Assembly (NCBI RefSeq): GCF_006874475.1
Contig: NZ_VIRM01000014.1
Location: forward strand, 89,465-153,464
Direction: 5' to 3'
Source of the DNA: Microbispora hainanensis
GTDB taxonomy: Bacteria > Actinomycetota > Actinomycetes > Streptosporangiales > Streptosporangiaceae
DNA length: 64,000 nt
A program made the position numbers and the translations under genes. The notes beneath the pieces are model-generated. The model made no database searches. It had not been told where the DNA came from and saw only the letters and a program-made list of their open reading frames with translations. Of the stretch, positions 1-8,877 are shown one piece after another. How positions within the stretch are numbered: position 1 is the first letter of the stretch; each line of letters opens with the position of its first letter.

Positions 1-858
1 GGGGTCGTCCACCGCGACCTCAAGCCGGCCAACGTGATCGTCTCCGAGCGCGAGCCGTACGTGATCGACTTCGGCATCGCGTGCGCACTGGAGTCGGCCT
101 CGGTCACCGCCTCGGGCGCGGTCGTCGGCACGCCCGGCTACCTGGCCCCCGAGGTGCTGGAAGGCCGGGAGGCCGGGCCGGAGGCCGACGTGTTCGCCTG
201 GGGGGCGACGCTGGCCTACGCCGCCTCGGGGCGGCAGCCGTACGGGACCGGGCCGGCCGCGGCGATCGCCTACCGGGTCGTCCACCGCGAGCCCGACCTG
301 ACGGGCGTGCCGTCCTGGCTCGTCCCGATCGTGGAGCGGTGCCTGAGCACCGGCCCGGCGGACCGCCCGGCGACGGCCGAGCTGGCCGGGCTCCTCAAGG
401 AGGCCGCGCCCGTGCTGGACGGGATCGAGCCGGCGCGGCCCGCGCTGTCGGAGGCGCCCACCCAGCAATGGCGGCCCGGCGACCGCCGGGAGCGCCGGCC
501 CGCGCGCGGAAGCCGCCGCGGAGAGGTGGACGACCCGCGCGCCGCGCACCGGGAGAAGCTGCACCGCCGCTGGGTGATCGGCTCCGCGGTGGTGGTCGGC
601 CTGTTCGCCGCCGCGGCGCGGGCCGACCTGCCCGAGGTGTCGCTTCTGCTGCTGGTGCTCTATGGCATCGCGCTGCTCGTGGACGCGGGGTTCGGGCTGC
701 TGGGGAAGTCGCGGCGGCGGCTCGTGGTGGATCTCGCGGGCGGCGTCGGGGCCGTCGCGGTGTGGGCGCTGCTGAGCACGCTGTTCAGCACGGTGACGCT
801 CCTCATGGCCGTCGGCACGGTCGTGTTCCTGCTCGTCATGCTCGTGATCGCCAGTTAG
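1..858 (+). CDS. Serine/threonine protein kinase, 3' part (5' end outside window)
   Basis: The reading frame is open from base 1, so the gene starts upstream; 285 residues are visible. They begin in the catalytic loop (HRDLKPAN at visible residues 4-11), followed by DFG (23-25) and GTPGYLAPE (43-51), so the kinase core looks catalytically intact from the catalytic loop onward. The rest of the C-lobe ends near visible residue 130. A charged, Arg-rich linker follows, then a C-terminal part with about four hydrophobic segments. No PASTA or other known sensor domain is visible. This fits a Hanks-type membrane kinase whose anchor is C-terminal. Its stop codon overlaps by 4 bases the stop of the convergent lipoprotein gene. 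The N-lobe with the ATP-binding Lys cannot be checked. Substrate unknown. Confidence 0.88.
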   Translation, partial: GVVHRDLKPANVIVSEREPYVIDFGIACALESASVTASGAVVGTPGYLAPEVLEGREAGPEADVFAWGATLAYAASGRQPYGTGPAAAIAYRVVHREPDLTGVPSWLVPIVERCLSTGPADRPATAELAGLLKEAAPVLDGIEPARPALSEAPTQQWRPGDRRERRPARGSRRGEVDDPRAAHREKLHRRWVIGSAVVVGLFAAAARADLPEVSLLLLVLYGIALLVDAGFGLLGKSRRRLVVDLAGGVGAVAVWALLSTLFSTVTLLMAVGTVVFLLVMLVIAS

Positions 859-1808
859 GAGAACCAGTCGGCGCCGACCTCCTGGATGGTGTGGCCGCCC
901 TGGGGCACCACCAGCGCCTCGCTCAGCACCTGGTTGACGTGCTTCGGGTTGTTGACCATGCCGAACAGGAAGAACGAGCCGCCGTCCGCCGTACGGAAGC
1001 CGAAGACCGACCCGTGCCCCTCGAAGGCGACGTACGCGCCCTTGTTCACGGCCGGGAACGCCTTGCGGCTGTAGCTGTCCTTGGCCAGGCGATAGCCGGA
1101 GGCGCCCTCCTTCTTCTCGTTGTTCCAGAAGTTCAGGTATTCCTGGGCCACGGCGCGGGCCACATCGGAGTCCATGTCGGTGATGTAGCCGTCGGCGTCG
1201 ACCCGCGGCTTCGGCATCCGCCGGCCCCAGTGGAGCGGGGTCGCGACGGCCAGCTTGAACGGCTGCCCGGGGGAGCGGAAGAACGCGAGCACGTGGGGGC
1301 GCGCGTGGCCCTCGGTGTCCTTGTAGGTCGCCTGCGCGATGAACCAGTCGCCGATCGACGGCTGCCGCTCCGGCCGGGGCAGGTAGATCGTCGGAGTGCC
1401 GATCACGTGGATCGGCTTGTGCCCCGGCTTCGACCCGAAGATCTCATGGTTGCGCTCGATCACGCCCTCGTGCAGCGCGGCCTCGACGAACAGCGCGTCG
1501 AGCAGGTCGTTCCGGTTCCACCACTTGCGCTTGCGCAGCGTCGCGTTGTATTCGCCCACCCACTTCTGCATGGCCTGCCTCGCCCCGGTGAGCGTCGGCC
1601 CCGTCCCGGTGGGAGCAGGGGTGGCGGCGGTGGGAGCAGGGGTGGCGGAGGGAGTGGGGCCGGTGGAGGGAGTGCGGGCGGTGCTCGACATCGGCCGTGG
1701 TGACGTGGCCGGGCTGGGCGCGTCGGCGCGGTGCGCCACCACATCGGTGAACGCGCCGCAGCCGGACAGGCTCACGACCAGGGCCACGATCAGCGATGTC
1801 CTGCGCAC
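855..1808 (-). CDS. Secreted lipoprotein of unknown function
   Basis: Predicted 317-residue lipoprotein. I place the start at the GTG at 1808, about 8 nt after a G-rich ribosome site; a TTG at 1823 is also in frame. The N-terminus is MRRTSLIVALVVSLSGC, a signal sequence with lipobox LSGC and lipidated Cys at residue 17. A Pro/Ser/Thr/Ala-rich spacer of about 50 residues follows, then a folded, Trp- and charge-rich domain of about 250 residues. I do not recognise the family. It resembles in style the large extracytoplasmic lipoproteins of unknown function common in Streptomyces relatives. It is convergent with the kinase gene and overlaps it by 4 bp. Confidence 0.75.
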   Translation of the reverse strand: MRRTSLIVALVVSLSGCGAFTDVVAHRADAPSPATSPRPMSSTARTPSTGPTPSATPAPTAATPAPTGTGPTLTGARQAMQKWVGEYNATLRKRKWWNRNDLLDALFVEAALHEGVIERNHEIFGSKPGHKPIHVIGTPTIYLPRPERQPSIGDWFIAQATYKDTEGHARPHVLAFFRSPGQPFKLAVATPLHWGRRMPKPRVDADGYITDMDSDVARAVAQEYLNFWNNEKKEGASGYRLAKDSYSRKAFPAVNKGAYVAFEGHGSVFGFRTADGGSFFLFGMVNNPKHVNQVLSEALVVPQGGHTIQEVGADWFS

Positions 1809-1987
1809 CGGCGGCACCCCCAAGATCGACCAGAAATGCCAACATATCGGACACCGGAGCGCGGGTGAGCCCCGGCCGCGGGGCCTCCCCGATGCTTCTG
1901 GAACATAGTTCGGTAGGGTGGCAGTGGGCGTGACCGGGTTCTGGGTAATTCCTCAGCCGAAGGACGCGGCCGTAAAAACCTGGAGGT

Positions 1988-2015
1988 TTGCACCTAAGCT
2001 ACCGATGGGTAACAT
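1988..2015 (+). promoter_or_regulatory. Candidate etfBA promoter with TACC-N4-GGTA operator
   Basis: The 360-bp gap before etfB holds a promoter-like pair: -35 TTGCAC (1988-1993), a 16-bp spacer, and -10 TAACAT (2010-2015). An inverted repeat TACC-GATG-GGTA (2000-2011) sits between the boxes and touches the -10, where a dimeric repressor could act. The predicted transcript has a leader of about 150 nt. The rest of the gap shows nothing clear. Confidence 0.45.
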
Positions 2016-2170
2016 ACGCCTGGGGGGACCAGGGTCAGCTCGACACCCGGGCCACCTGCACAGGCGCGCCCGCTAGCACCTGGCAGTCTTGCATCACGTG
2101 CGCGTACCCCGCGCCACGTACCGAGAACCGCGGCGTCAGCCGTACGGAAAGGGGAGGTCGGCCACCGGCC

Positions 2171-2950
2171 ATGAACATCGTCGTCTGCGTGAAGCAGGTC
2201 CCCGACACGGCGACCGAGCGCAAGCTGAGGTCCGATGACAAGACGCTCGACCGCGACGCCGCCGACGGCGTCGTGAACGAGCTCGACGAGTACGCGGTCG
2301 AGGAGGCGCTGCGGCTCAAGGAGGCCCATGGAGGCGAGGTCACCGTCCTCAGCATGGGCCCCGCCAAGGCGACCGAGACCATCCGCAAGGCCCTGGCGAT
2401 GGGCGCCGACAAGGCGGTGCACCTGCACGACGACGCGCTGCACGGGTCGGACGCCCTCGGCACCTCCTACGCCATCTCCCAGGCCCTGAAGAAGATCGGC
2501 TTCGACCTGGTGATCCTCGGCTCGGAGTCGACCGACGCCCGCACCGGCATGCTCGCCGCGATGCTGGCCGAGCGGCTCGGCGCGCCGCAGCTCACGCTCG
2601 CCCGCAAGGTCGAGGTCGAGGGCACGTCCATCCGGGTCGAGCGGATCACCGACTACGGCTACGACAAGGTCGAGGCGTCGCTGCCGGCCGTCGTGTCGGT
2701 GGTCGAGAAAATCAACGAGCCGCGCTACCCGTCGTTCAAGGGCATCATGGCCGCCAAGAAGAAGCCGGTCGAGACCCTCGGGGTCGCCGACGCGGAGATC
2801 GCGGGCGACCAGGTGGGCCTGGCGAACTCCTGGAGCGAGGTCGTGGACTTCGCCGCCGCCCCGCCGCGTGCCGCGGGCACCGTGATCAAGGATGAGGGCG
2901 ACGGCGGAGCCAAGGCCGCCGAGTTCCTCGCGTCGAAGAAGTTCATCTGA
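2171..2950 (+). CDS. etfB: Electron transfer flavoprotein beta subunit
   Basis: 259 residues, the usual size for EtfB. The start is ATG 2171, giving MNIVVCVKQVPDT, the canonical EtfB N-terminus; a purine-rich AAGGGGAGG lies upstream. EtfAB carries electrons from acyl-CoA and related flavin dehydrogenases to the ETF:quinone oxidoreductase or another acceptor, using FAD (in EtfA) and AMP (in EtfB). The region ITDYGYDKVEASLPAVVSV matches the EtfB signature. etfA follows after 11 bases, so both form one operon. The upstream gap carries a candidate promoter and operator. Confidence 0.96.
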   Translation: MNIVVCVKQVPDTATERKLRSDDKTLDRDAADGVVNELDEYAVEEALRLKEAHGGEVTVLSMGPAKATETIRKALAMGADKAVHLHDDALHGSDALGTSYAISQALKKIGFDLVILGSESTDARTGMLAAMLAERLGAPQLTLARKVEVEGTSIRVERITDYGYDKVEASLPAVVSVVEKINEPRYPSFKGIMAAKKKPVETLGVADAEIAGDQVGLANSWSEVVDFAAAPPRAAGTVIKDEGDGGAKAAEFLASKKFI

Positions 2951-2961
2951 GGGGCCCCGTG

Positions 2962-3915
2962 ATGAGTGAGATTCTGGTTCTCGTCGAGCACGTCGACGGT
3001 GACGTCAAGAAGGTCACCCTCGAACTGCTGACCCTGGCCCGGTCGCTGGGCACCCCGGCCGCCGTGTGGGCGGGCCCCGGCTACTCCGACGCGGGGAAGG
3101 CCAGGCTCGCCGAGTATGGCGCCGAGAAGATCTACGTGGCGAACGCCGACGAGATCGGCGACTACGTGGCGGCCCCCAAGGCCGAGGTGCTGGCGCACCT
3201 GGTGACCGAGCGGTCCCCGGCCGCCGTCTTCGTCGCCGCGACCGGCGAGGGCAAGGAGATCGCCGGCCGCCTCGCGATCAAGACGGACTCCGGCGTGATC
3301 TCCGACGCGGTGGGCGTCGGCGAGGGCTTCGTCGCCGAGCAGTCCATCTTCGGCGGCGGCGTCAACGTGCACAGCCGCGTGACCAAGGGCACCCCGATCA
3401 TCACGGTCCGCCCGAACAGCACCGCCCCCGTCGCCGCCCCCGCGGCCGGCGCCGAGGAGAAGGTGGAGGTCGCGCTGTCGGACGCCGCCCGCGCGGCCAG
3501 GATCGTCGAGCGGGTCGTCCAGGAGAAGGGCGCCCGCCCGGAGCTGACCGAGGCCGCGATCGTGGTCTCCGGCGGCCGGGGCGTGGGCTCGGGCGAGAAC
3601 TTCGCGATCATCGAGAAGCTCGCCGACGCTCTCGGCGCGGCCGTGGGCGCCTCGCGGGCCGCGACCGACGCCGGCTGGTATCCGCACCAGTTCCAGGTCG
3701 GGCAGACGGGCAAGACGGTCTCCCCGCAGCTCTACATCGCGGCCGGCATCTCCGGCGCCATCCAGCACCGGGCCGGCATGCAGACCTCGAAGACCATCGT
3801 CGTGATCAACAAGGACGCCGAGGCGCCCCTGTTCGAGATCGCCGACTTCGGTGTCGTGGGCGACCTGTTCCAGGTCGTCCCGCAGCTCACCGAGGAGATC
3901 GAGAAGCGCAAGTGA
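2962..3915 (+). CDS. etfA: Electron transfer flavoprotein alpha subunit
   Basis: 317 residues from ATG 2962; GTG 2959 is also in frame, but GAGGGG at 2949-2954 is better spaced for the ATG. The N-terminal half is the Rossmann-like ETF domain shared with EtfB. The C-terminal FAD domain carries the family signature around [12 protein letters not shown] and ends with [17 protein letters not shown]. It holds the FAD of the heterodimer that passes electrons from acyl-CoA dehydrogenases. It is the second gene of the etfBA operon, which ends at a strong hairpin 6 bases downstream. Confidence 0.96.
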   Translation: MSEILVLVEHVDGDVKKVTLELLTLARSLGTPAAVWAGPGYSDAGKARLAEYGAEKIYVANADEIGDYVAAPKAEVLAHLVTERSPAAVFVAATGEGKEIAGRLAIKTDSGVISDAVGVGEGFVAEQSIFGGGVNVHSRVTKGTPIITVRPNSTAPVAAPAAGAEEKVEVALSDAARAARIVERVVQEKGARPELTEAAIVVSGGRGVGSGENFAIIEKLADALGAAVGASRAATDAGWYPHQFQVGQTGKTVSPQLYIAAGISGAIQHRAGMQTSKTIVVINKDAEAPLFEIADFGVVGDLFQVVPQLTEEIEKRK

Positions 3916-3920
3916 CGCGC

Positions 3921-3956
3921 CCGGCCCGTGCCGCGTGAACGCGCGGCACGGGCCGG
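3921..3956 (+). terminator. Hairpin terminator after etfBA
   Basis: A perfect 15-bp stem (CCGGCCCGTGCCGCG paired with its reverse complement) closes a 6-nt loop right after the etfA stop. There is no U-tract, as is common in actinobacteria. It also lies downstream of the convergent MFS gene, so it could serve both. Confidence 0.7.
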
Positions 3957-4036
3957 ACGCCCACCATTACGGCCTTGCCGGGGCCCTGGCCGCCCGTCCA
4001 GGTAAAACCACTGGTGGGATGCGGAGCCCGCGGGCC

Positions 4037-5263
4037 TCAGGCCGCCGCGCGGAGGTGCACCTCCTCGTCCTCCTCCTCGCCCGCCGACCGCACCGGCAGC
4101 GGGATGATCTCCGTACGCGACGCGGGCAGCAGCCGCGCGGCCACGGCGATGACGACGCCGAGGACGACCGCCACGCCCATCGCGACCCGCAGTGAGGCCG
4201 CGGCGGACAGGAAGCCGATGACCACGGGCCCGAGCAGCAGGCCCGCGTAGCCCATCGCGCTCGCCTGCGCGATCGCCGGACCGGGCTCGCGCGTCGCGGT
4301 CCCGGCCAGGGACAGCGCCATGGGCGAGATGGTCGCCACCGACAGCCCGATGAAGAACAGCCCGGCCACGGCGGCCACGGTGACCGGCGCGGCGATGACC
4401 GCGAGGAACGCGAGCGCGGTGGCGGCGCCGGAGAACATGATCAGCCCGCGGGCGCCGTAGCGGCCGCGCAGCCGGTCGCCGGCCAGCCGTGCGAGCAGCA
4501 TGCCCGCCTCGAACACCGGGTAGCCGAGGGCGGCGACCGCCTCGGAGGCGTGCAGCGTGCCCATCAGATAAAGGCCGTTCCAGTCGGCGACGACGCCCTC
4601 GACCATGAACCCGGCGAAGGTGACCGCGCCGAGCAGATAGACGACGCCGGGCAGCCTGCGCCTGGCCCGGGCCGAGGCCCGGCCCGCCTCGTACGCCTCG
4701 GGCGCCGGGTCGGGCAGGTGCATGCGGCTGAGGGCCAGCGCCGCCGGCACCGAAAGCAGGGCGACGACCAGGATGTGGGCGGTGAGGGACAGGCCCAGGG
4801 CGATGGCCGCCGTGCCGGCCAGGCCCGCCGAGATCGCGCCGACGCACCATCCCGCGTGCATGCCGCTCATGACGGGCCGGCCGTACGCGCGCTCGACGGC
4901 CGAGCCCTGGGCGTTCATGCCGACGTCGACCGCGCCGAACGCCATGCCGAACAGCGCGGCGGCCACGGCCAGCACAGGAAAGGACGGCGCGAACGCGACG
5001 AGGACCAGTGACGCCGCGCACAGGGGAGCGGCCGCGCGCAGGACGCCACGGCTGCCGATCCTGGCCAGCACGACGCGCATGAGCTGCATGGTGAGCAGCG
5101 CGCCGATCCCCCAGCTCAGCAGGGTGAGCCCGACGGCCGACTCCGGCAGGTGGAGCCGGTCGGCCAGGGCGGGGAGGCGCACGGTGAAGGTTCCGCACAT
5201 GAGGCCGGCCAGGACGAAGGTGAGGACTGCCCCGTGACGGGCCTTCCTCAAAGCGCGGGTCAT
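4037..5263 (-). CDS. MFS transporter, drug-efflux-like
   Basis: 408 residues with about 12 hydrophobic segments. The start at ATG 5263 is set by a strong ribosome site (AAGGAAG, 6-7 nt upstream); a longer frame to 5323 lacks one. The sequence begins [11 protein letters not shown] and enters the first helix at once. Two six-helix halves are separated by a charged loop near the middle, as in major facilitator proteins such as the YbjJ/inner-membrane MFS group. Substrate unknown. It lies 138 bp downstream of a TetR gene on the same strand, so it is the likely target of that regulator. Confidence 0.85.
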   Translation of the reverse strand: MTRALRKARHGAVLTFVLAGLMCGTFTVRLPALADRLHLPESAVGLTLLSWGIGALLTMQLMRVVLARIGSRGVLRAAAPLCAASLVLVAFAPSFPVLAVAAALFGMAFGAVDVGMNAQGSAVERAYGRPVMSGMHAGWCVGAISAGLAGTAAIALGLSLTAHILVVALLSVPAALALSRMHLPDPAPEAYEAGRASARARRRLPGVVYLLGAVTFAGFMVEGVVADWNGLYLMGTLHASEAVAALGYPVFEAGMLLARLAGDRLRGRYGARGLIMFSGAATALAFLAVIAAPVTVAAVAGLFFIGLSVATISPMALSLAGTATREPGPAIAQASAMGYAGLLLGPVVIGFLSAAASLRVAMGVAVVLGVVIAVAARLLPASRTEIIPLPVRSAGEEEDEEVHLRAAA

Positions 5264-5330
5264 CACAGCTTCCTTTCCAGGTGAGTCAAGTGGGTTTCCG
5301 AACCCGGATTTACGGGCAGACACCAGCAGG

Positions 5331-5365
5331 TCGCCCTTTCACGGCAGAGCCGGAAGGAAGGGCGA
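5331..5365 (-). terminator. Hairpin between TetR and MFS genes
   Basis: TCGCCCTT (5331-5338) pairs with AAGGGCGA (5358-5365) in the TetR-MFS gap. It could attenuate read-through from the regulator into the transporter, or stabilise RNA ends. No U-tract. Confidence 0.4.
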
Positions 5366-5401
5366 CCACCAGGTGAAGGTCAGAGGGCTGCAAACGCCGG
5401 G

Positions 5402-5893
5402 CTACAACAGGGCGAGCAGCCTGGCCCGGATCGCGGCGTAGTCGATGATCCCCGCGCAGTGCGTGGCGACCTCCCAGACGCCCTCACAGGCCAGCCGTAC
5501 GACCTGAGAGGTCAGGGGGTCGGGCTCGTCGTCCAGGCCCTGCCGCATCCAGCGGTCCATCGCCTCGCGCAGCGGCGCGAGCAGTTCGGGGTCGCCGGCC
5601 GCACCCGTCACCACGGCCCATCGTCGCAGCCGGCCGGTCTCCACGGCCTCGAACGTCGCGGCGACGTACGCCCGGGTGTAGGTGCTCTCCGACTGCGCCT
5701 CGATCAGCGCGTCGAAGTCGGCGATCAGGCGCTCGATCATGCCTTTGACGAGCGCGTCCTTGCTCGCGAAGTGATAGAGGAGACCGCCCTTGCTGACACC
5801 GGCGCGCTCGGCCACCGCCGCCAGGGTCAGGGCCTGGGCGCCCTGATCCTGCAGCAGGCCCTCGGCCGCGTCCAGCAGTTCGTCTCTCCTCAT
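5402..5893 (-). CDS. TetR-family transcriptional repressor
   Basis: 163 residues from ATG 5893 (MRRDELLDAAEGLL). The N-terminal helix-turn-helix spans roughly residues 20-45, with the typical LAAVAERAGVSKGGLLYHF. The C-terminal ligand domain resembles the TetR_C group found beside MFS pumps. No ribosome site precedes the ATG; instead a TACAGT box ends 7 nt upstream, so the mRNA is probably leaderless. A 14-bp inverted repeat (5906-5919) abuts that -10, which points to autorepression. It is transcribed toward the MFS gene. A longer reading frame to 5980 would cover the operator and is less likely. Confidence 0.88.
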   Translation of the reverse strand: MRRDELLDAAEGLLQDQGAQALTLAAVAERAGVSKGGLLYHFASKDALVKGMIERLIADFDALIEAQSESTYTRAYVAATFEAVETGRLRRWAVVTGAAGDPELLAPLREAMDRWMRQGLDDEPDPLTSQVVRLACEGVWEVATHCAGIIDYAAIRARLLALL

Positions 5894-5905
5894 GACGTCT
5901 ACTGT

Positions 5906-5919
5906 ACCGTCTGGACGGT
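5906..5919. promoter_or_regulatory. TetR operator, inverted repeat ACCGTC-TG-GACGGT
   Basis: A 14-bp inverted repeat lies directly upstream of the TetR gene, in the spacer just before its candidate -10 (TACAGT on the minus strand, 5906-5901). The repeat and position are typical of a TetR autoregulatory site; the binding protein is inferred. Confidence 0.6.
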
Positions 5920-5996
5920 TAAGTTGCGACTCGTGCCCGTGTTCTCCATCGGCCCGGATACGCTTGGTGGGCTGAATCACGTTTCTGGGAGGGGCC

Positions 5997-7151
5997 GTGG
6001 GAGCTGCTTATCTGGACCATGCCTCGACCACGCCGATGCTGCCCGAGGCGATCGAGGCGATGACCGCCCAGCTCGGTCAGGTCGGCAACCCATCGTCCCT
6101 GCATGCGGCGGGCCGCCGGGCCCGCCGGGTAGTCGAGGAGTCGCGTGAGACGATCGCGTGCGCGCTCGGCGCCCGCCCCAGCGAGGTCGTGTTCACGGCC
6201 GGTGGCACCGAGGCCGACAACCTCGCGATCAAGGGCCTGTTCTGGGCGAGGAAGCGGTCCAGGATCCTGATCAGCTCCGTCGAGCACCACGCCGCCCTCG
6301 ACCCCGCCCACTGGCTCGGCGACAACCACGGCGCCCGGGTCGAGCTGCTGAAGGTGGACGAGCGGGGCCGGGTGCATCCGGAGACGCTGCGCGAGGCCAT
6401 CGCCCGCGACCCGGACGACGTGGCCCTGGTGAGCGTCATGTGGGCCAACAACGAGGTGGGCACCGTGCAGCCGGTGCACGTGCTGGCCGGCATCGCCCAC
6501 GAATACGGCATCCCCTTCCACACCGACGCGGTGCAGGCGGTCGGTCAGCTCCCGGTGTCGTTCGCCGAGTCCGGCGTGGACGCCATGACCGTCTCCGGCC
6601 ACAAGGTCGGCGGTCCCGTGGGCGTCGGGGCGCTGCTGCTGGCCCGGGGCGTCGATCCGGTGCCCGTCCTGCACGGCGGCGGGCAGGAGCGCGACATCCG
6701 CTCCGGCACCCTGGACGCGCCGGCCATCGCCGGGTTCGCCATGGCGGTCGAGACGGCCGTCGCGCGGCAGCCCGCCACGGCCAAGCGGCTGTCGGCGCTG
6801 CGTGACGACCTGATCGAGCGCGTACGGCTGGCCGTGCCCGACGTCGTGCTGAACGGCGACCCGGTGAACCGGCTGCCCGGCAACGCCCACTTCTCGTTCC
6901 CCGGCTGCGAGGGGGACGCCCTGCTCATGCTGCTCGACGCCAAGGGCGTGGAGTGCTCCACGGGCTCGGCCTGCTCGGCCGGGGTCGCCCAGCCGTCCCA
7001 CGTGCTGCTCGCCATGGGCCAGGACGGCGCGCGCGCCCGCGGCTCGCTGCGGTTCTCCCTCGGCCACACCTCGGTGGAGGAGGACGTCGACAGGGTCGCG
7101 GGGGTCATCGGGCACGTGGTCGAGCGCGCCCGCCGCGCCGGCCTGTCATAA
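5997..7151 (+). CDS. Cysteine desulfurase, NifS/IscS type
   Basis: 384 residues from GTG 5997, preceded by GGGAGGGG. It begins [12 protein letters not shown], the classical N-terminus of class V aminotransferase-fold desulfurases. The PLP lysine is K203 in SGHKVGG, and the catalytic persulfide Cys lies in the loop STGSACSAG (C326). It converts L-cysteine to alanine and transfers sulfur. mnmA lies 2.8 kb downstream on the same strand, so tRNA thiolation is a likely use, with three minus-strand genes in between. Fe-S assembly is an alternative. Confidence 0.93.
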   Translation: MGAAYLDHASTTPMLPEAIEAMTAQLGQVGNPSSLHAAGRRARRVVEESRETIACALGARPSEVVFTAGGTEADNLAIKGLFWARKRSRILISSVEHHAALDPAHWLGDNHGARVELLKVDERGRVHPETLREAIARDPDDVALVSVMWANNEVGTVQPVHVLAGIAHEYGIPFHTDAVQAVGQLPVSFAESGVDAMTVSGHKVGGPVGVGALLLARGVDPVPVLHGGGQERDIRSGTLDAPAIAGFAMAVETAVARQPATAKRLSALRDDLIERVRLAVPDVVLNGDPVNRLPGNAHFSFPGCEGDALLMLLDAKGVECSTGSACSAGVAQPSHVLLAMGQDGARARGSLRFSLGHTSVEEDVDRVAGVIGHVVERARRAGLS

Positions 7152-7271
7152 CCTCACCTGATCGTCCCCTGATGCCCGTGTCTCGATGACTTCCCGGTCT
7201 TCTGTGGCTTTCCGGTCTTCCGGGGGGACCAGGCCGGAGACGCCCGGGCCCGGTGCGTCGGGGAGCCCCGC

Positions 7272-7826
7272 CTATCGGGCCGTACGGCGCAGCAGCGCCC
7301 GCTGCAGGCGGAGGAACGCGCGGATGCGCTGTGACGAGCGCAGTTGCTCCAGGCGGGTCTGGAGGCGGTCGCCCACGTCGACGAGCAGGTCCGCGTCCGC
7401 GAAGCGCTCGACCTCCGGGAACATCTCGAGTTCCTCGTCCAGGTGGGCGTGTGACACCAGCACGTCGTGCAGCACGCCCAGCTCCCGGTCGAACCGCTCG
7501 CGGCTCGGGTCGGCGCGCACGAACGCCGCGAGCTGGTCGGTGAGCTGGCGGTGCTCGGACCAGGCCGCCGCGATGGCCGGAGTGATGTCGCGCACGGCGG
7601 GATAGAAGATGTCCTCCTCGATCCGTTCGTGCATCCACAGCTCGTCGAACAGCTCGTCGGCGAGCGCCTGCCGCCGTCCGGGCTCCGAGCGCGGCGTCTC
7701 CGTCAGCTTCCGCAGGAGACCCCGCAGCACCTCGTGGTGCTCCACGAGCACCCGCGTCGCCGTCTTCCGCTCCTGCCGGGCGGGCGCCTCCCGCACCTCC
7801 GTGAGCGCCGATGACCTTCTCCTCAC
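7272..7826 (-). CDS. Hemerythrin HHE-domain protein
   Basis: 184 residues. The start GTG 7826 overlaps the TGA of the upstream Rieske gene as GTGA, so translation is coupled. The protein has the four-helix HHE pattern: an N-terminal His-rich helix (VEHHEVLRGLL), HERIEEDIFYPAV, EHRQL and SHAHLDEELEMFPEV, supplying the His/Glu ligands of a di-iron site. Such cytosolic HHE proteins sense or buffer O2, NO or iron. Coupling to a Rieske membrane protein suggests a shared redox role. A much longer reading frame through the Rieske gene is antisense-free but is not supported by any start signal. Confidence 0.85.
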   Translation of the reverse strand: MRRRSSALTEVREAPARQERKTATRVLVEHHEVLRGLLRKLTETPRSEPGRRQALADELFDELWMHERIEEDIFYPAVRDITPAIAAAWSEHRQLTDQLAAFVRADPSRERFDRELGVLHDVLVSHAHLDEELEMFPEVERFADADLLVDVGDRLQTRLEQLRSSQRIRAFLRLQRALLRRTAR

Positions 7827-8743
7827 GGCTGCACCTCCTGCTGGTGGACCAGCGCGCTGCCGGGAGGCGCGGTGGCCGCGACCGGCGCTCGGCGCACCTC
7901 GATCCACCCGTCGCGTATGCGGGTCTGGAAGCACGGCGCCGGTGCGGTGGCCGGGCCGTTCAGGCTCTCCCCGCTGGACAGCTCGAACTGGGAGCCGTGC
8001 CAGGGGCAGGTGAGGGCGCCGTCCCGGAGCCAGCCGTCCGACAGCGGGCCGCGCAGGTGCGGGCAGGCGTTCTCCAGAGCGTGGACGCGGCCGTCCGCGC
8101 GGACCAGGACGACCTCCACGTCGCCCGCCCGCACCCGGCGGGGGCTGCCGTCGGTCAGGTCGCGCTCGGCCAGCACGCGGGTGAAATGGCGCGGGTCGAG
8201 CCGCCTGACGGTCTGGTCGACCCCGATCTGGTGGCGGAAGACGAGCGTGCCGCCCAGGAACCCGCTGACCATGATCAGGGGATAGCCGAGCAGGGCGGCG
8301 AGCCGTCCCCGAAGGTCGTGTCCCCGGCCCCGCTGCAGCCACGACCAGCCGTACAGGCCGAGGGCGAGCGTGTTGAGCGCGCCGTGGACCATGCCGATGC
8401 GCCGGGCGTTGTCGTGCGTGTACTGCCAGTCGTGCAGGCCGGTCGCCATCGCGGCCAGCGCACCCGCGATGCCGACTCCCACGGCCGTGCGCGCCGCCCG
8501 CTTCTGACCGGTGAGGTCCAGGACCAGCGCGGTCGTCCAGGACCCGATCGGGATGTCGGTGAGCGTCGGGTGGAGCGGGTGCCCCAGCCAGACGCCGTGC
8601 AGGAGGCCTCGGGCGCGGCCTTGGGTGACCCCGAGAAGGTTCTCGGCGAAGGCGAGGCCGTGTTCGAGCCGATGACCGGGCCGGTCGAGCCGGCCGTCGC
8701 CTTCGATCGCGTTCAGCATCCGGTCCAGTGTGCGCTGAGCCAT
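7823..8743 (-). CDS. DUF2231 membrane protein fused to Rieske [2Fe-2S] domain
   Basis: 306 residues from ATG 8743 (MAQRTLDRMLNAIEG). The N-terminal 190 residues are a DUF2231-type four-helix membrane domain with conserved His residues (GHPLHPTLTDIPIG). The C-terminal 110 residues are a Rieske-like ferredoxin with the two ligand pairs CPHLRGPL and CPWHGSQF. Together they suggest a small membrane electron carrier of unknown partner. It is the first gene of a two-gene unit with the hemerythrin-like protein, joined by a 4-bp overlap. A start at 8851 is possible but adds a low-complexity Ala/Arg-rich stretch. Confidence 0.88.
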   Translation of the reverse strand: MAQRTLDRMLNAIEGDGRLDRPGHRLEHGLAFAENLLGVTQGRARGLLHGVWLGHPLHPTLTDIPIGSWTTALVLDLTGQKRAARTAVGVGIAGALAAMATGLHDWQYTHDNARRIGMVHGALNTLALGLYGWSWLQRGRGHDLRGRLAALLGYPLIMVSGFLGGTLVFRHQIGVDQTVRRLDPRHFTRVLAERDLTDGSPRRVRAGDVEVVLVRADGRVHALENACPHLRGPLSDGWLRDGALTCPWHGSQFELSSGESLNGPATAPAPCFQTRIRDGWIEVRRAPVAATAPPGSALVHQQEVQP

Positions 8744-8877
8744 GCCCGACCCCAGTCCCGTCGCCGGATCGGCCCCGCAGCCTGCGGGAACGGGTGGAAC
8801 GCGGGCGCTCGCCCGCGCATCGCGTCTTATCGCGGGGTGCCCGCCCGTCATGGCGTGAAACGCGCTCTATTCCCAGC

